A stretch of DNA of 64,000 bases, from positions 30,501 to 94,500 of the forward strand of contig JAUILA010000023.1 in the NCBI GenBank assembly GCA_030432655.1, read 5' to 3'. The position numbers were made by a program, and so were the translations under genes. This DNA comes from Bacteroidia bacterium (GTDB lineage Bacteria > Bacteroidota > Bacteroidia > Cytophagales > Cyclobacteriaceae). Shown piece after piece: positions 1 through 8,984 of the stretch (positions within the stretch are counted from its first letter, which is position 1; each line of letters opens with the position of its first letter). Below the pieces are notes generated by a model. The model saw only the letters and a list, made by a program, of their open reading frames with translations, had not been told where the DNA came from and did no database searches.

Positions 1-1
1 C

Positions 2-1444
2 AAGCCGGAGCCAAGCGACTCACTGGGCCTCGAGTTTCGGGATACTACCGGAGAATGGGTTTCCATATGGCCGGCGACAGCACAGGATCTTGACCGCAGC
101 GGAGAATTTAGGCAGGTGCTGATCCATTTAAACCGGGCTGAATGGCTACATGCAGGATTTCAGATGCGGTTTACGTCCTATGGCCGCTTGTCAGGTTCCT
201 TTGACCTCTGGAACATTGACTATGTCTATATGAATTCGGGCCGTAATGCACTGGATACCTCCTACCCTGACCGTACAATCAGTGAACCGCTGTCCAATTT
301 CCTTGAACCCTATCGTCAGATTCCCTATTCCCACCTTACTCCTGAGCAGATCACCATGCCCGTTTTCCGGGTTAGAAACATGGTGATCAGTTCTTCAAAC
401 CAGAACAAAGCCTACAACTACTACTTCAATTACTCAATTGATGTTACCGATACCCTGGGAAATACCAGCAAGACCTCAAATTCTGTATTTATCGAACCCC
501 TTGAAAGTCCGATTGCTGCCAATTCCTCGGAGGAAGTAGTCGTACGCGAACCAATTCCTGATTTCAGCGGAAATGAGGCGGCTGACAGTGCCCGTGTATT
601 CCTGGAAATTATCCTGGATGCAGATGATAACGAAAGCATCAGCGAAGGTGGTGATTATGATCCCGGAAAATATGCGCCAGTGGATTTCCAGGAGAATGAT
701 ACGCTTCGGGAAGAATTTATTATATCCGACAGCTACGCCTACGATGACGGATCGGCAGAGTTAGGCGCCGGTCTGAACGCAGCCGGTGACAGGCTCGCTT
801 ATCAATTTACGCTGAGAGGCGTGGAGAGCGATTTGCTTACTGGTATGGACATTTATTTTCCATTTACCGGCAGCAGCCCGGACGGCAAACAACTCGAACT
901 GACCGTGTGGCAGGATGAGGGCGGCGAGCCTGGTCTTGTGCTCTTCAGGCAATTGGTCAACGCGCGTCAGGCAGCCGGTAAAAACGAATTTGTCCGATAT
1001 GAATTTGCCCGGCCGGTAAATGTAACCGGGACATTTTACATCGGATTCCGTCAAAACTCTCCCGGTTCGCTTGCGGTCGGACTGGATGTAAACACAACTT
1101 CCGGCGACAGACTGTTTTTTAACCTGGGAGAATTATGGGAGACGAATTCGCTGGTTGACGGCAGCCTGATGTTACGGCCGGTATTTACACGAGTAGATGA
1201 CATTATTGTGAGTACGGGAGACGCTCTCACCCCATCGGTCAGACCCTATCCAAACCCTGCGGCATCGGGTGAATTCTATCTTCATACACGTGAAGAATTT
1301 ACCATTACCGACCTAAGTGGCCGGAAAATTCCGTATAATATAACCGATGAGGGGTCCCGCGTCAAAGTGAAGCTGCATTCTCCGGCCTCCGGAATTTACC
1401 TGATCCGGTCTGCCGAACACAGCTGGCGGATTATCATTCCATAA
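2..1444 (+). CDS. T9SS-exported protein, C-terminal part (cut by window start)
   Basis: The reading frame is open from base 2, so the true start lies upstream; the first internal start codon (GTG at 116) is not believable because in-frame sequence continues before it. The visible part contains a jelly-roll-like stretch (around the words LWNIDYVYMNSG) often seen in large Bacteroidota surface proteins. It ends in a typical type A Por-secretion sorting domain: PYPNPA, then DLSGR, then GIYLIR about 80 residues from the end. The protein should be exported by T9SS and attached or released at the cell surface. No enzymatic domain is visible in this part. Its 3' end overlaps the convergent site-2 protease gene by 11 bases. 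Confidence 0.8.
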   Translation, partial: KPEPSDSLGLEFRDTTGEWVSIWPATAQDLDRSGEFRQVLIHLNRAEWLHAGFQMRFTSYGRLSGSFDLWNIDYVYMNSGRNALDTSYPDRTISEPLSNFLEPYRQIPYSHLTPEQITMPVFRVRNMVISSSNQNKAYNYYFNYSIDVTDTLGNTSKTSNSVFIEPLESPIAANSSEEVVVREPIPDFSGNEAADSARVFLEIILDADDNESISEGGDYDPGKYAPVDFQENDTLREEFIISDSYAYDDGSAELGAGLNAAGDRLAYQFTLRGVESDLLTGMDIYFPFTGSSPDGKQLELTVWQDEGGEPGLVLFRQLVNARQAAGKNEFVRYEFARPVNVTGTFYIGFRQNSPGSLAVGLDVNTTSGDRLFFNLGELWETNSLVDGSLMLRPVFTRVDDIIVSTGDALTPSVRPYPNPAASGEFYLHTREEFTITDLSGRKIPYNITDEGSRVKVKLHSPASGIYLIRSAEHSWRIIIP

Positions 1445-2540
1445 TAAAAGGCTGAGGGCTGAATGATATCACAAAAATGATCAGCGCGATCCAACCCAGT
1501 AGCTGACGTTTCCAGTCCAGCGGCTGTTCAATTTCCGCTTTCGGGTGCGCTACTCCCAATACCCTGCTGATGATAAAAGCAAAAAGCAACCAACCACTGT
1601 ACCCCTCAATGCCCTTATATACCAGGGGCATCAGGAACTGGAGGGCAAACATAATTGTGGCGTACATGAGCGTTGTCTGCCGGTCCATTTTAAAGCTCCT
1701 GAACATTACATAAAGAAAGTAAAGGTAGGGCACCGCCCAGATCAGGGTATTCATGTCATCCTGAGGAGTAAACAGCCCGTATCCGGCATAGAACAGAAAA
1801 GCAGTAAATATGATCCGGCTTATCAGAAAATGCCATTTATACCCGAACAACCCGTATAGCACATGTCCGCCATCCAGCTGACCGATTGGTAACAGGTTAA
1901 GGGCGGTAAAGAATAACGCCAGGAATCCCGCGAAAAGATAGGGATAATGAATAATCTCGTACTTATTCGGCATGCGGGACGGGTCCTCCACCAGTGCCTC
2001 TTCCATTACCGAAAAAAGTATATTTTTTCCAATGGCCAGGTTCATGGTTGAATCGCTCTGTACTTCCAAACCATAATCCTTCCCATGGCCGGCATACTCC
2101 GGATGAATGTCGTAGATATAATCTTCGGCCGGCAAATGCGTAAATCCGTAGAACAGGGAGGCAAACGCGATTACAAAGCCAGCAATGGGACCTGAGACCC
2201 CTATATCAAAATACTGCTTCTTTGACCATATCTTTCCTTTGATCCTGATAATAGCGCCCATGGTGCCCACCAGGAAAAACGGGGGCAGCGGAATATAATA
2301 CGGCAGGGTGGTTTTCACCTTATGGGAAACCGCCGTGAAAAAATGCCCGAATTCATGAACTGTCAGAAATAAAAGAAACGGAAGGGAAAATTTAAGTCCT
2401 TCCACAAAATCAGGCCATTCGTACGGGCCCGCAAGCCACATTTTTCCGCGTATCCAGAATTCGCCCGATAAAGTAACCGTAGCAAACGTTGTGAGAAAAA
2501 AAGCGAGCTGGATAATATGTATTCGTCTGATCTTAGGCAT
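1434..2540 (-). CDS. site-2 protease family (M50) membrane metalloprotease
   Basis: A 368-residue, very hydrophobic protein with the zinc motif HEFGH (H62, E63, H66) in an early membrane segment and the third-ligand motif LDGGH (D223) in a later one, as in S2P/RseP-type intramembrane proteases. No PDZ domain is seen between the motifs, so it resembles the short S2P forms rather than RseP. Such enzymes cut substrates within the membrane, often in signalling; the substrate here is unknown. It is the second gene of a minus-strand pair: the upstream HAD gene overlaps its start by 8 bases, which suggests co-transcription and translational coupling. Confidence 0.88.
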   Translation of the reverse strand: MPKIRRIHIIQLAFFLTTFATVTLSGEFWIRGKMWLAGPYEWPDFVEGLKFSLPFLLFLTVHEFGHFFTAVSHKVKTTLPYYIPLPPFFLVGTMGAIIRIKGKIWSKKQYFDIGVSGPIAGFVIAFASLFYGFTHLPAEDYIYDIHPEYAGHGKDYGLEVQSDSTMNLAIGKNILFSVMEEALVEDPSRMPNKYEIIHYPYLFAGFLALFFTALNLLPIGQLDGGHVLYGLFGYKWHFLISRIIFTAFLFYAGYGLFTPQDDMNTLIWAVPYLYFLYVMFRSFKMDRQTTLMYATIMFALQFLMPLVYKGIEGYSGWLLFAFIISRVLGVAHPKAEIEQPLDWKRQLLGWIALIIFVISFSPQPFIME

Positions 2541-3153
2541 TGAAGATCTCTCTTAGCATCTCAGGATCCGTCAGATGAATGGTCTGAAGCCCTGTTGATT
2601 CTGCTCCGGTAATGTTATCAGGATTATCGTCAATAAACAACGTTTCTTCAGGGAGAAGGTCATTCTCGCTGATGACCTGTTCGAAAATGTCCCGGTTTGG
2701 CTTGCGCTTATTCATCCGGTGAGAATAATACGCCTTGTCAAATAATTCATCGATTGACCTGATCCCGTCAGGAAGCCGTTCTTCGTTTACTTTCTGCAGG
2801 TGAATGTCGTTGGTGTTGCTGAGAAGAAATACGCTGTGATCATTCCGGAGGCGCCTGAGCAGTTCAATTCTCCATTCAGGGATGTCAAGAATCATGGCAT
2901 TCCAGCATTCATCAATCTCCTCATCGGTTAGCCTGGGAGAAATAAGTCCACGGACCTCGTCCCGGAACTGTTCATCGGATATCAGTCCCATTTCATAATT
3001 AATCGGGGTTGAATGATGCAGTACTTCCGGGGTGAGGGCCGGATTATGCCGGAGGAACGCCCGATATGTGGCATTCGTATCCAGGTTTATTATTACCCCT
3101 CCCAGGTCGAAGATCAATGTCTGGTACCGGGAAATATCTTTTTTGACTTGCAT
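2533..3153 (-). CDS. HAD family (subfamily IA) phosphatase
   Basis: A 206-residue haloacid-dehalogenase hydrolase. Motif I is FDLGGV with the nucleophile D16, and the second aspartate is replaced by glycine as in the YihX/epoxide-hydrolase-like branch. Motif II is LLSNTND, a lysine-containing motif III follows (MNKRKPN), and motif IV is FIDDNPDN. The length and helical cap between motifs I and II fit small-metabolite phosphatases such as YihX (glucose-1-phosphate phosphatase), but the substrate cannot be read from the sequence. ATG start at 3153, divergent from the gene at 3333. Its 3' end overlaps the protease start, so the two are probably one operon. Confidence 0.85.
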   Translation of the reverse strand: MQVKKDISRYQTLIFDLGGVIINLDTNATYRAFLRHNPALTPEVLHHSTPINYEMGLISDEQFRDEVRGLISPRLTDEEIDECWNAMILDIPEWRIELLRRLRNDHSVFLLSNTNDIHLQKVNEERLPDGIRSIDELFDKAYYSHRMNKRKPNRDIFEQVISENDLLPEETLFIDDNPDNITGAESTGLQTIHLTDPEMLREIFNA

Positions 3154-3307
3154 GGAGCAAATAACGTCTGGACTATACTGAAAGCCAAAGAGAATGAGAA
3201 GAAATTAAAACGTAAGCCAGTAATTCACTTTTAGAATAACGGCCCGGTTGTGGTCTGGTCGTGCCCAGTCAGCCGTCCAAATCAATAACTCAAACGGATA
3301 ATTATTA

Positions 3308-3321
3308 AAGTTATGTAACTT
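3308..3321. promoter_or_regulatory. palindrome in divergent promoter region
   Basis: AAGTTA-TG-TAACTT is a perfect inverted repeat 11 bases upstream of the start codon at 3333, in the 179-base gap between the divergent HAD gene and the erythromycin-esterase-like gene. It could be an operator or part of a promoter. Nothing else notable was seen in this gap. Confidence 0.3.
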
Positions 3322-3332
3322 AGAATCACCCC

Positions 3333-4532
3333 ATGAAAATCAGTTCTGCCTTTCTTTTGTACCTGTGGACCTTATTTACTGGTTCGGCTTTTTCCCAGCC
3401 GCCGGAGCAGCAACGGTTTTTACGTTCAGCGGCCTGGCAACTTGATTCAGGATTTTTAGTGGCGGGTGACGGCGTTCTCACTTCTATAGGTGACCGTCGA
3501 ATAGTGCTGATCGGTGAATTTAACCATGGCAGCCATGAGGTGTTTGCTGTACAGGATTCCCTGATCCGGTTTCTGCACGAAAAGCTGGGATTTACACACG
3601 TTCTTTTTGAAGCCGGACTCGGGGAAGTCGGTGTCATTCACTTATCCATGCATGACCGAACAGAAGAACAGCTTACCTACGGTTTTTTCGGAGGTTGGCG
3701 AACGACGGAAAGACAACACCTCATGGGTTACCTTCGGGACCAGCAGATGCCATTCGGAGGTTATGATGTGCAACGTACCGGCTCTGTGTTCACGGACCAC
3801 CTGAGCAGCCGGCTGGATGAACTGGATTATTTTGAATCGCTCGAATTACGGTTCCTGGAGATAAAGGGTGAACTTGCCCGCTTCCAGACCATTTATGATT
3901 CAGTGGCTCCTGAAACCATTCAGCTGATCCTGGATTACCGGGAACTAAAGGATACATTGCCACCTGAAGAAACGCTGGAAATCAGGACCCTGGAAAACCG
4001 GATCACCTACCTGCAATATATGCTGGACTTTGCCCGGACGAAAGACTGGAATGAGCGCTGGAAGCAGCGTGACCTGGCCATGGCGCAAAATATCAGGTGG
4101 TGGATTGACAGGATCCCTGAACAGGAAAAAGTGATTATCCTCGGTCATAATTTTCATATAGCCAGGTATAATGCCGGGGAAGAAGTTATGGGAGAATTCC
4201 TGGCAAACGATTATGGCAGTGACATGTACAGCATAGGCATTTTTGCAGCAGGCGGGAACTACCTGGATAACTCAGGAACGATTAAACAAATGACCCCGGC
4301 CGATAGTATGGCCAGGGACCTTACATCGGTCATTCAACAGATACGTGCTGAAACGATATTCCTGGCGATCCCGGACCAGCCGGTACCCGGATCTGACTGG
4401 CTCTTCAATGATATCATTATCAATGATACCTTTATTGACTTGTCAGGAACAAACCATTTGAACTTATCCGAATCATTCGACGCCCTCATCCTGCTTCAAC
4501 AGGTCTCTCCGGCTCATAAACCCGAAAACTGA
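3333..4532 (+). CDS. erythromycin esterase-like (EreA/ChaN-superfamily) secreted protein
   Basis: A 399-residue protein with an N-terminal signal peptide (about residues 1-21, ending SAFSQ). It has the hallmark GExxHGSxE motif (G61, E62, H65, G66, E69) and, later, ILGHNFHIAR, which matches the second histidine region (W/GHNxHI) of the erythromycin esterase family. Family members hydrolyse macrolide lactones or have unknown roles; most environmental copies are not proven resistance genes. The export signal places it in the periplasm or outer membrane. The next gene starts within its stop codon (TGATG), so the two are translationally coupled. A second, divergent member lies at 57560. Confidence 0.75.
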   Translation: MKISSAFLLYLWTLFTGSAFSQPPEQQRFLRSAAWQLDSGFLVAGDGVLTSIGDRRIVLIGEFNHGSHEVFAVQDSLIRFLHEKLGFTHVLFEAGLGEVGVIHLSMHDRTEEQLTYGFFGGWRTTERQHLMGYLRDQQMPFGGYDVQRTGSVFTDHLSSRLDELDYFESLELRFLEIKGELARFQTIYDSVAPETIQLILDYRELKDTLPPEETLEIRTLENRITYLQYMLDFARTKDWNERWKQRDLAMAQNIRWWIDRIPEQEKVIILGHNFHIARYNAGEEVMGEFLANDYGSDMYSIGIFAAGGNYLDNSGTIKQMTPADSMARDLTSVIQQIRAETIFLAIPDQPVPGSDWLFNDIIINDTFIDLSGTNHLNLSESFDALILLQQVSPAHKPEN

Positions 4533-5281
4533 TGCAAATACATATATTGAATGGCGACGCGCTGAAGGAGCAATTTCCTGATATCCCGGGAGAAGTACTG
4601 GTGATGCGTGAATGCCTGATGGACGGCCCGGTAAAAAGTCAGACGATTGAACAGCTCTACCACCTCCGGTCTGATTATATGAGCGGCCATTATGATGGAA
4701 TATCGCGGGAAGATTATTACCGGATGACTGTACCGGAACTTAACAGAATCCTGGAACTTGACGGGACCTCCGGGGAAATCAACCTGTGGTTTGAAGATGA
4801 TCTGTTTTGCCAGGTCAACCTTTGGTTCCTTCTGCATCACCTGAAGAATTCGGAAAAAATATACCTGGTCCGGCCTCCGGCACTTACCGGCTATGGCTTC
4901 GGTGGACTGACCAGCGAAGAATTGTTAGCAACTCTGGAGCAGCGAACGGCCTTATCGCTGTCAGGCCAACTGGAAGATCTATGGCCGGCGTATCGGGAGA
5001 ATGATACCGGACGTTTACAATCGCTTGGATCGGAACTTGAGGAACAATATCCTTTCATTACGCAAGCCATTCAGGCCCATATTGAAAGCTTGCCTACAAG
5101 CGCGGATGAGGGACGTCCTAAGCGTGTGATCAGGGAAATTATCAGTGAACTGGGCACCACCTCCACCGGTCCTGTGTTCCGGGAATTCTGCCGTCGTGAG
5201 CCGATATACGGGTACGGGGATTTACAATTCATCCGGATCCTTAATGAGGTTACACAAGCGTCCGGGGCCGACAAGCCGTAG
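4532..5281 (+). CDS. DUF1835 domain-containing protein
   Basis: A 249-residue cytoplasmic protein starting with HILNGDAL and an xxECLxDGP segment, the signature of the DUF1835 N-terminal domain, followed by a helical region rich in glutamate. Function is unknown. It starts inside the stop codon of the preceding erythromycin-esterase-like gene, indicating co-translation. No signal peptide or membrane segment is visible. Confidence 0.75.
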   Translation: MQIHILNGDALKEQFPDIPGEVLVMRECLMDGPVKSQTIEQLYHLRSDYMSGHYDGISREDYYRMTVPELNRILELDGTSGEINLWFEDDLFCQVNLWFLLHHLKNSEKIYLVRPPALTGYGFGGLTSEELLATLEQRTALSLSGQLEDLWPAYRENDTGRLQSLGSELEEQYPFITQAIQAHIESLPTSADEGRPKRVIREIISELGTTSTGPVFREFCRREPIYGYGDLQFIRILNEVTQASGADKP

Positions 5282-5361
5282 CTATTCAAATATAATTCTC
5301 AACAGTATCCTGATATAGCTGTTTCTTAAGTACTGAAAACAGGAACGTCACGAAAAGTATT

Positions 5362-6156
5362 ATGGACTTAGAATTAACTGATAAAAAAGCCCTGATCACC
5401 GGTTCGACCGCCGGGATAGGAAGAGCCATCGCCGAAAGACTGGCGGGTGAAGGTTGCGGAGTGATTATTAATGGAAGAAAGGCCAAGGAAGTGGAAACCG
5501 CAGTCAACGAAATAAAGGAGAAATTTTCGGAAAGTGAGGTCAGCGGTGTAGCTGCAGATTTCAGTAAGCCGGCTGAAATAAAGAATCTGATAAATCGGGT
5601 CCCTTCAGTGGATATCCTGGTTAACAATGTCGGCATATTCAACCCGGTTGAATTTGAAGAAATAAGTGACGAAGAGTGGCAGGAAATGTTCGAGGTGAAT
5701 GTTATGAGCGGAGTCCGGCTTTCCAGGCATTATCTCCCGCTCATGCTGAAAAATAACAATGGACGCATCATTTTCATATCAAGCGAATCCGGTTTGAATA
5801 TTCCTACGGAAATGATCCACTATGGAATGAGCAAAACCGCACAGTTATCAATATCAAGAGGATTGGCCAGGCTGACTAAAGGAACGGATGTTACGGTGAA
5901 TTCCATTCTCCCCGGTCCGACCTGGAGCCGGGCAAATGAGCAATCAATTAAAGAAGCCGCGGAAGAGGAAAACCTTTCGGTGGATGAGGTGATTGCCGTA
6001 TTCTTCCGTGACCGCAGACCCTCTTCGCTGACCCAGAGGTTTGCTGACCCCATGGAAGTAGCCAATATGGTCGCATACATCGCCAGCCCGTTGTCTGCCT
6101 CTACCAACGGAGCATCATTGCGCGTAGATGGTGGGATAGTTAATTCAATAATATAA
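5362..6156 (+). CDS. SDR family NAD(P)-dependent oxidoreductase
   Basis: A 264-residue classical short-chain dehydrogenase. The cofactor motif is TGSTAGIGRA near residues 13-22, the structural motif is NNVG, the catalytic serine lies in IISSES, and the YxxxK motif is YGMSK. The C-terminus ends VDGGIVNS, as in FabG-like enzymes. Substrate is not evident. It sits 10 bases before an aldo/keto reductase gene, so the two oxidoreductases are probably co-transcribed. The 80-base gap before it shows no recognisable site. Confidence 0.9.
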   Translation: MDLELTDKKALITGSTAGIGRAIAERLAGEGCGVIINGRKAKEVETAVNEIKEKFSESEVSGVAADFSKPAEIKNLINRVPSVDILVNNVGIFNPVEFEEISDEEWQEMFEVNVMSGVRLSRHYLPLMLKNNNGRIIFISSESGLNIPTEMIHYGMSKTAQLSISRGLARLTKGTDVTVNSILPGPTWSRANEQSIKEAAEEENLSVDEVIAVFFRDRRPSSLTQRFADPMEVANMVAYIASPLSASTNGASLRVDGGIVNSII

Positions 6157-6166
6157 TAATAGAATT

Positions 6167-7129
6167 ATGGAAATGAGAAAATTAGGGAACACGGATCTGA
6201 AAACGGCTCCGGTTGTTTTTGGGGGCAATGTGTTTGGGTGGACATTAAACGAAAAGGAATCACTTCGCATGCTGGATGAGGTATTGGACAATGGGTTGAA
6301 TACTATCGACACAGCGGATGTTTACAGTCGCTGGGCCAATGGAAATGAAGGCGGGGAATCTGAATCAATAATTGGCAAATGGATGCAGGATCGCGGCACC
6401 CGCGACAAAGTGACTATTATAACCAAAGTGGGTTCCGACATGGGCCAGGGGCACAAGGATCTGACGGAGAAATACATTCTGCAGGCGGCAGAAAAATCAC
6501 TCAAACGCCTGAAAACCGATCGTATCGATCTGTACCTTACCCATTGGGATGATGATAAAACTCCGGTGGAAGAAACACTGCAGGCGTATGAAAAATTAAT
6601 TAAGGCGGGTAAGGTCAGGTATATCGGAGCGTCGAACCTGTCAGCGGAGCGCCTGCAGGCGTCGTTGTCCGCTTCTGAAGAGCTCGGCATTCCCCGGTAT
6701 GAAGTTTTCCAGCCAGGCTATAACCTGTATGACCGCGAAGAATTTGAAAATGGCGTGGCAGGTATTTGCCGGGAGAATGGCCTGGGTGTAATCCCTTACT
6801 TTTCCCTGGGCAGCGGGTTTCTGACTGGAAAGTACCGAAGCAAAGCTGATCTGGAGGGGAAGGACCGTGCCCCGATGGTCAAAAAATATCTGGATGACAG
6901 GGGCACCAGGATCCTGGAGGCGGTGGATCAGGTTGCTGAGAGACACAATATCTCTCAGGCCTCAGTTGCGCTGGCCTGGCTCATACAACAGCCACTGGTC
7001 ACCGCCCCTATCGCCAGCGCTACGCAAAGCAGGCACCTGGCTGCATTCCAGGAAGCACTTAGCGCTGAACTGAATGAAGAGGACATCTTGCAGCTAAATG
7101 ATGCTTCGGCATATTCTCCGGAAGAATGA
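6167..7129 (+). CDS. aldo/keto reductase
   Basis: A 320-residue TIM-barrel AKR. Visible tetrad elements are DTADVY (Asp, Tyr), ITKVG (Lys) and LTHW (His); KVRYIGASN and the C-terminal Q-S-RHL nucleotide-binding region are also present. NADPH-dependent carbonyl reduction is the family reaction, substrate unknown. Two ATGs (codons 1 and 3) are possible starts. It follows the SDR gene by 10 bases and converges on the amidohydrolase gene. Confidence 0.9.
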   Translation: MEMRKLGNTDLKTAPVVFGGNVFGWTLNEKESLRMLDEVLDNGLNTIDTADVYSRWANGNEGGESESIIGKWMQDRGTRDKVTIITKVGSDMGQGHKDLTEKYILQAAEKSLKRLKTDRIDLYLTHWDDDKTPVEETLQAYEKLIKAGKVRYIGASNLSAERLQASLSASEELGIPRYEVFQPGYNLYDREEFENGVAGICRENGLGVIPYFSLGSGFLTGKYRSKADLEGKDRAPMVKKYLDDRGTRILEAVDQVAERHNISQASVALAWLIQQPLVTAPIASATQSRHLAAFQEALSAELNEEDILQLNDASAYSPEE

Positions 7130-7154
7130 TATTGAATCAAAAAATAGCTACGAC

Positions 7155-8477
7155 CTATAACGTGTCTTTATAAATTTTCCCATCCTTAATTATTACGACC
7201 ATATTGTTCTCGGGATCGGCCAACACCTCGAGGTTTTCCAGGGGATTCCCGCGGATAATCAGTATATCGGCGTACGCGCCTTCTTTGATCACCCCGAGCG
7301 GTGCGGCAGAATACGGATTCCTGGGACCAGAAAGCGCCAGAAGTTGCGCATTGGTTGAAGTGGCCATTCTCAGTATTTCATAGGGAGTAAACCACCGCTC
7401 CATTCGTAACAGATGAGAATTCTGGCGGGCAGCTGCCTGGGCACTAAACAGGATATCAGTGCCAAAGGCCAGTTTCACCTGGTATTTTTTGGCTAACGCA
7501 TAGGCATTGTCCGTTCCCGAGTACATTTGCAGTTGCTTCTGTCGATTTGGGCTTCCTTCAGGAAAACGTGAGTCGCCTTCGTCAATAAAGGGCTGCATGC
7601 TAAGCCAGGCTCCCTTTTCCGCAAGCAATTGCATCGTTTCCTCATCAATAAGCTGTCCGTGATCAATACATCTGACGCCTGCATCAAGGGCTGTCCGGAT
7701 AGCCCGCGGTGTATACGCGTGCACAGCAACATACGTGCCCCAGTTCTCCGCGGCTAATACCGCCGCACGAATCTCCGGTTCGGTGTATTGGGCGACATCA
7801 ATCGGATCATAATTGGAAGACACCCCCCCTCCTGCCATGACCTTGACCTGACTGGCGCCCTGGCGTAACTGCTCCCGGGCCCTCATTAAAACCTGATCAG
7901 CACCGTCAGCAATGATCGTCATACCAGCCCGCTCCACATAGGACAGCTGTCCGCCAATCTGCCTGGGCACATCAGTAGGCAGACCAAAATCCCCGTGACC
8001 ACCTGTTTGCGAAATGGTGGCGCCGCTGGGGTAAATCCTGGGGCCGGGAAAAAGTCCCTGGTCGATGGACTTTTTTAAACTGAACGACGCCCCTCCCATA
8101 TCCCGGACGGAGGTAAATCCCCGCATCAATTGCTTTTCAGCCTGGCTCGCCGCAACCAGCGTGACATATCCAAGATCAGAACTAAGGCCGGCCAGCATCG
8201 GTATTCCCTGGAACATCGTATGAACATGCGCATCAATCAACCCGGGCATCAGGAAATAGCCCTGTCCGTCGATCATACGCGTTTCCCCTTCCGCAGGTTC
8301 GGGGATGGGATCCGAAGAAACCGTTGTAATCAGGTTACCTGAGATTAGAATATTGGCCAACGTAATTTCTTCGTCAACGCCGTTGAAAATATTCACATTG
8401 CTGATAAGAATATTTTCCTGGCCAAAACCATTCAGGCTACTAAACAACAGTATGAACAGTATAAAATGCTTTTTCAT
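7155..8477 (-). CDS. secreted metal-dependent amidohydrolase (imidazolonepropionase/prolidase-like)
   Basis: A 440-residue protein from the ATG at 8477; the longer frame starts with TTG at 8501 and lacks a good signal peptide. Residues 1-20 form a signal peptide ending GFGQ. Metal ligands of the amidohydrolase barrel are visible: HVHT after the domain-swap strand, the later VHAYT and DHGQL histidines, and GTDI as the final aspartate. Members of this secreted branch often act on dipeptides or amide drugs, but the substrate cannot be inferred. It is a single gene divergent from the padR gene. Confidence 0.85.
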   Translation of the reverse strand: MKKHFILFILLFSSLNGFGQENILISNVNIFNGVDEEITLANILISGNLITTVSSDPIPEPAEGETRMIDGQGYFLMPGLIDAHVHTMFQGIPMLAGLSSDLGYVTLVAASQAEKQLMRGFTSVRDMGGASFSLKKSIDQGLFPGPRIYPSGATISQTGGHGDFGLPTDVPRQIGGQLSYVERAGMTIIADGADQVLMRAREQLRQGASQVKVMAGGGVSSNYDPIDVAQYTEPEIRAAVLAAENWGTYVAVHAYTPRAIRTALDAGVRCIDHGQLIDEETMQLLAEKGAWLSMQPFIDEGDSRFPEGSPNRQKQLQMYSGTDNAYALAKKYQVKLAFGTDILFSAQAAARQNSHLLRMERWFTPYEILRMATSTNAQLLALSGPRNPYSAAPLGVIKEGAYADILIIRGNPLENLEVLADPENNMVVIIKDGKIYKDTL

Positions 8478-8573
8478 GTTACCTGGATTGAGAGTTATCA
8501 AGAGTTGATTATCAGTCTTTTAGTGTCAAACAGAACAGCCGCACCAGTGGTTTAAATAAATTTTGAAGAACAA

Positions 8574-8640
8574 TTTGTTACTAAATAGAAGAACAAATGC
8601 GTATGTTTGCCGTATATATGTTCTACAATCAAGTAACAAA
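8574..8640. promoter_or_regulatory. nested inverted repeats upstream of padR gene
   Basis: In the gap before the PadR gene, TTTGTTACT (8574-8582) and AGTAACAAA (8632-8640) are exact inverted copies, with AGAACA (8590-8595) and TGTTCT (8619-8624) nested inside. The right arm ends two bases before the ATG at 8643. This symmetric arrangement is plausible for autoregulation by the PadR repressor, which binds as a dimer. It is inferred from symmetry only. Confidence 0.4.
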
Positions 8641-8642
8641 CT

Positions 8643-8984
8643 ATGAAAGAAACGCGTCTCGGAGAATTTGAAGAAGTCATCCTGCTGCTGGTCGGTATCC
8701 TGGGTGAAGAGGCTTATGCTTTTAAAATTGCCGCAGAATTCAAGGAGCAAACCGGACGTGCCGCGTCAATAGGTTCGGTGCATTCTACCCTGAACAGGCT
8801 TAGTGAAAAAGGATTCGTGGATTCAGCCATGGGAAATGCCACATCGGAACGGGGCGGCCGAAGGAAGCGTATTTACACGATCACTGCTTATGGCCAGCAG
8901 GTGCTTAAAGAAGCCAGGGATTTCAAAATGTCCCTGTGGAACCAGCACCCTACCCTCTCGCTTGATAAATTCAGTATTGCCTGA
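8643..8984 (+). CDS. PadR family transcriptional regulator
   Basis: A 113-residue winged-helix protein: LGEFEEVILLLVG at the start, then AFKIAAEF, then SVHSTLNRLSEKGFV (recognition helix and wing) and GGRRKRIYTITAYG, all typical of the PadR N-terminal domain; it has only a short C-terminal helix. Its stop codon overlaps the start of the permease gene by one base (TGATG). In Bacteroidota, PadR genes directly before permeases with an N-terminal prefix domain are a recurrent pair, so it probably controls this operon. Confidence 0.9.
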   Translation: MKETRLGEFEEVILLLVGILGEEAYAFKIAAEFKEQTGRAASIGSVHSTLNRLSEKGFVDSAMGNATSERGGRRKRIYTITAYGQQVLKEARDFKMSLWNQHPTLSLDKFSIA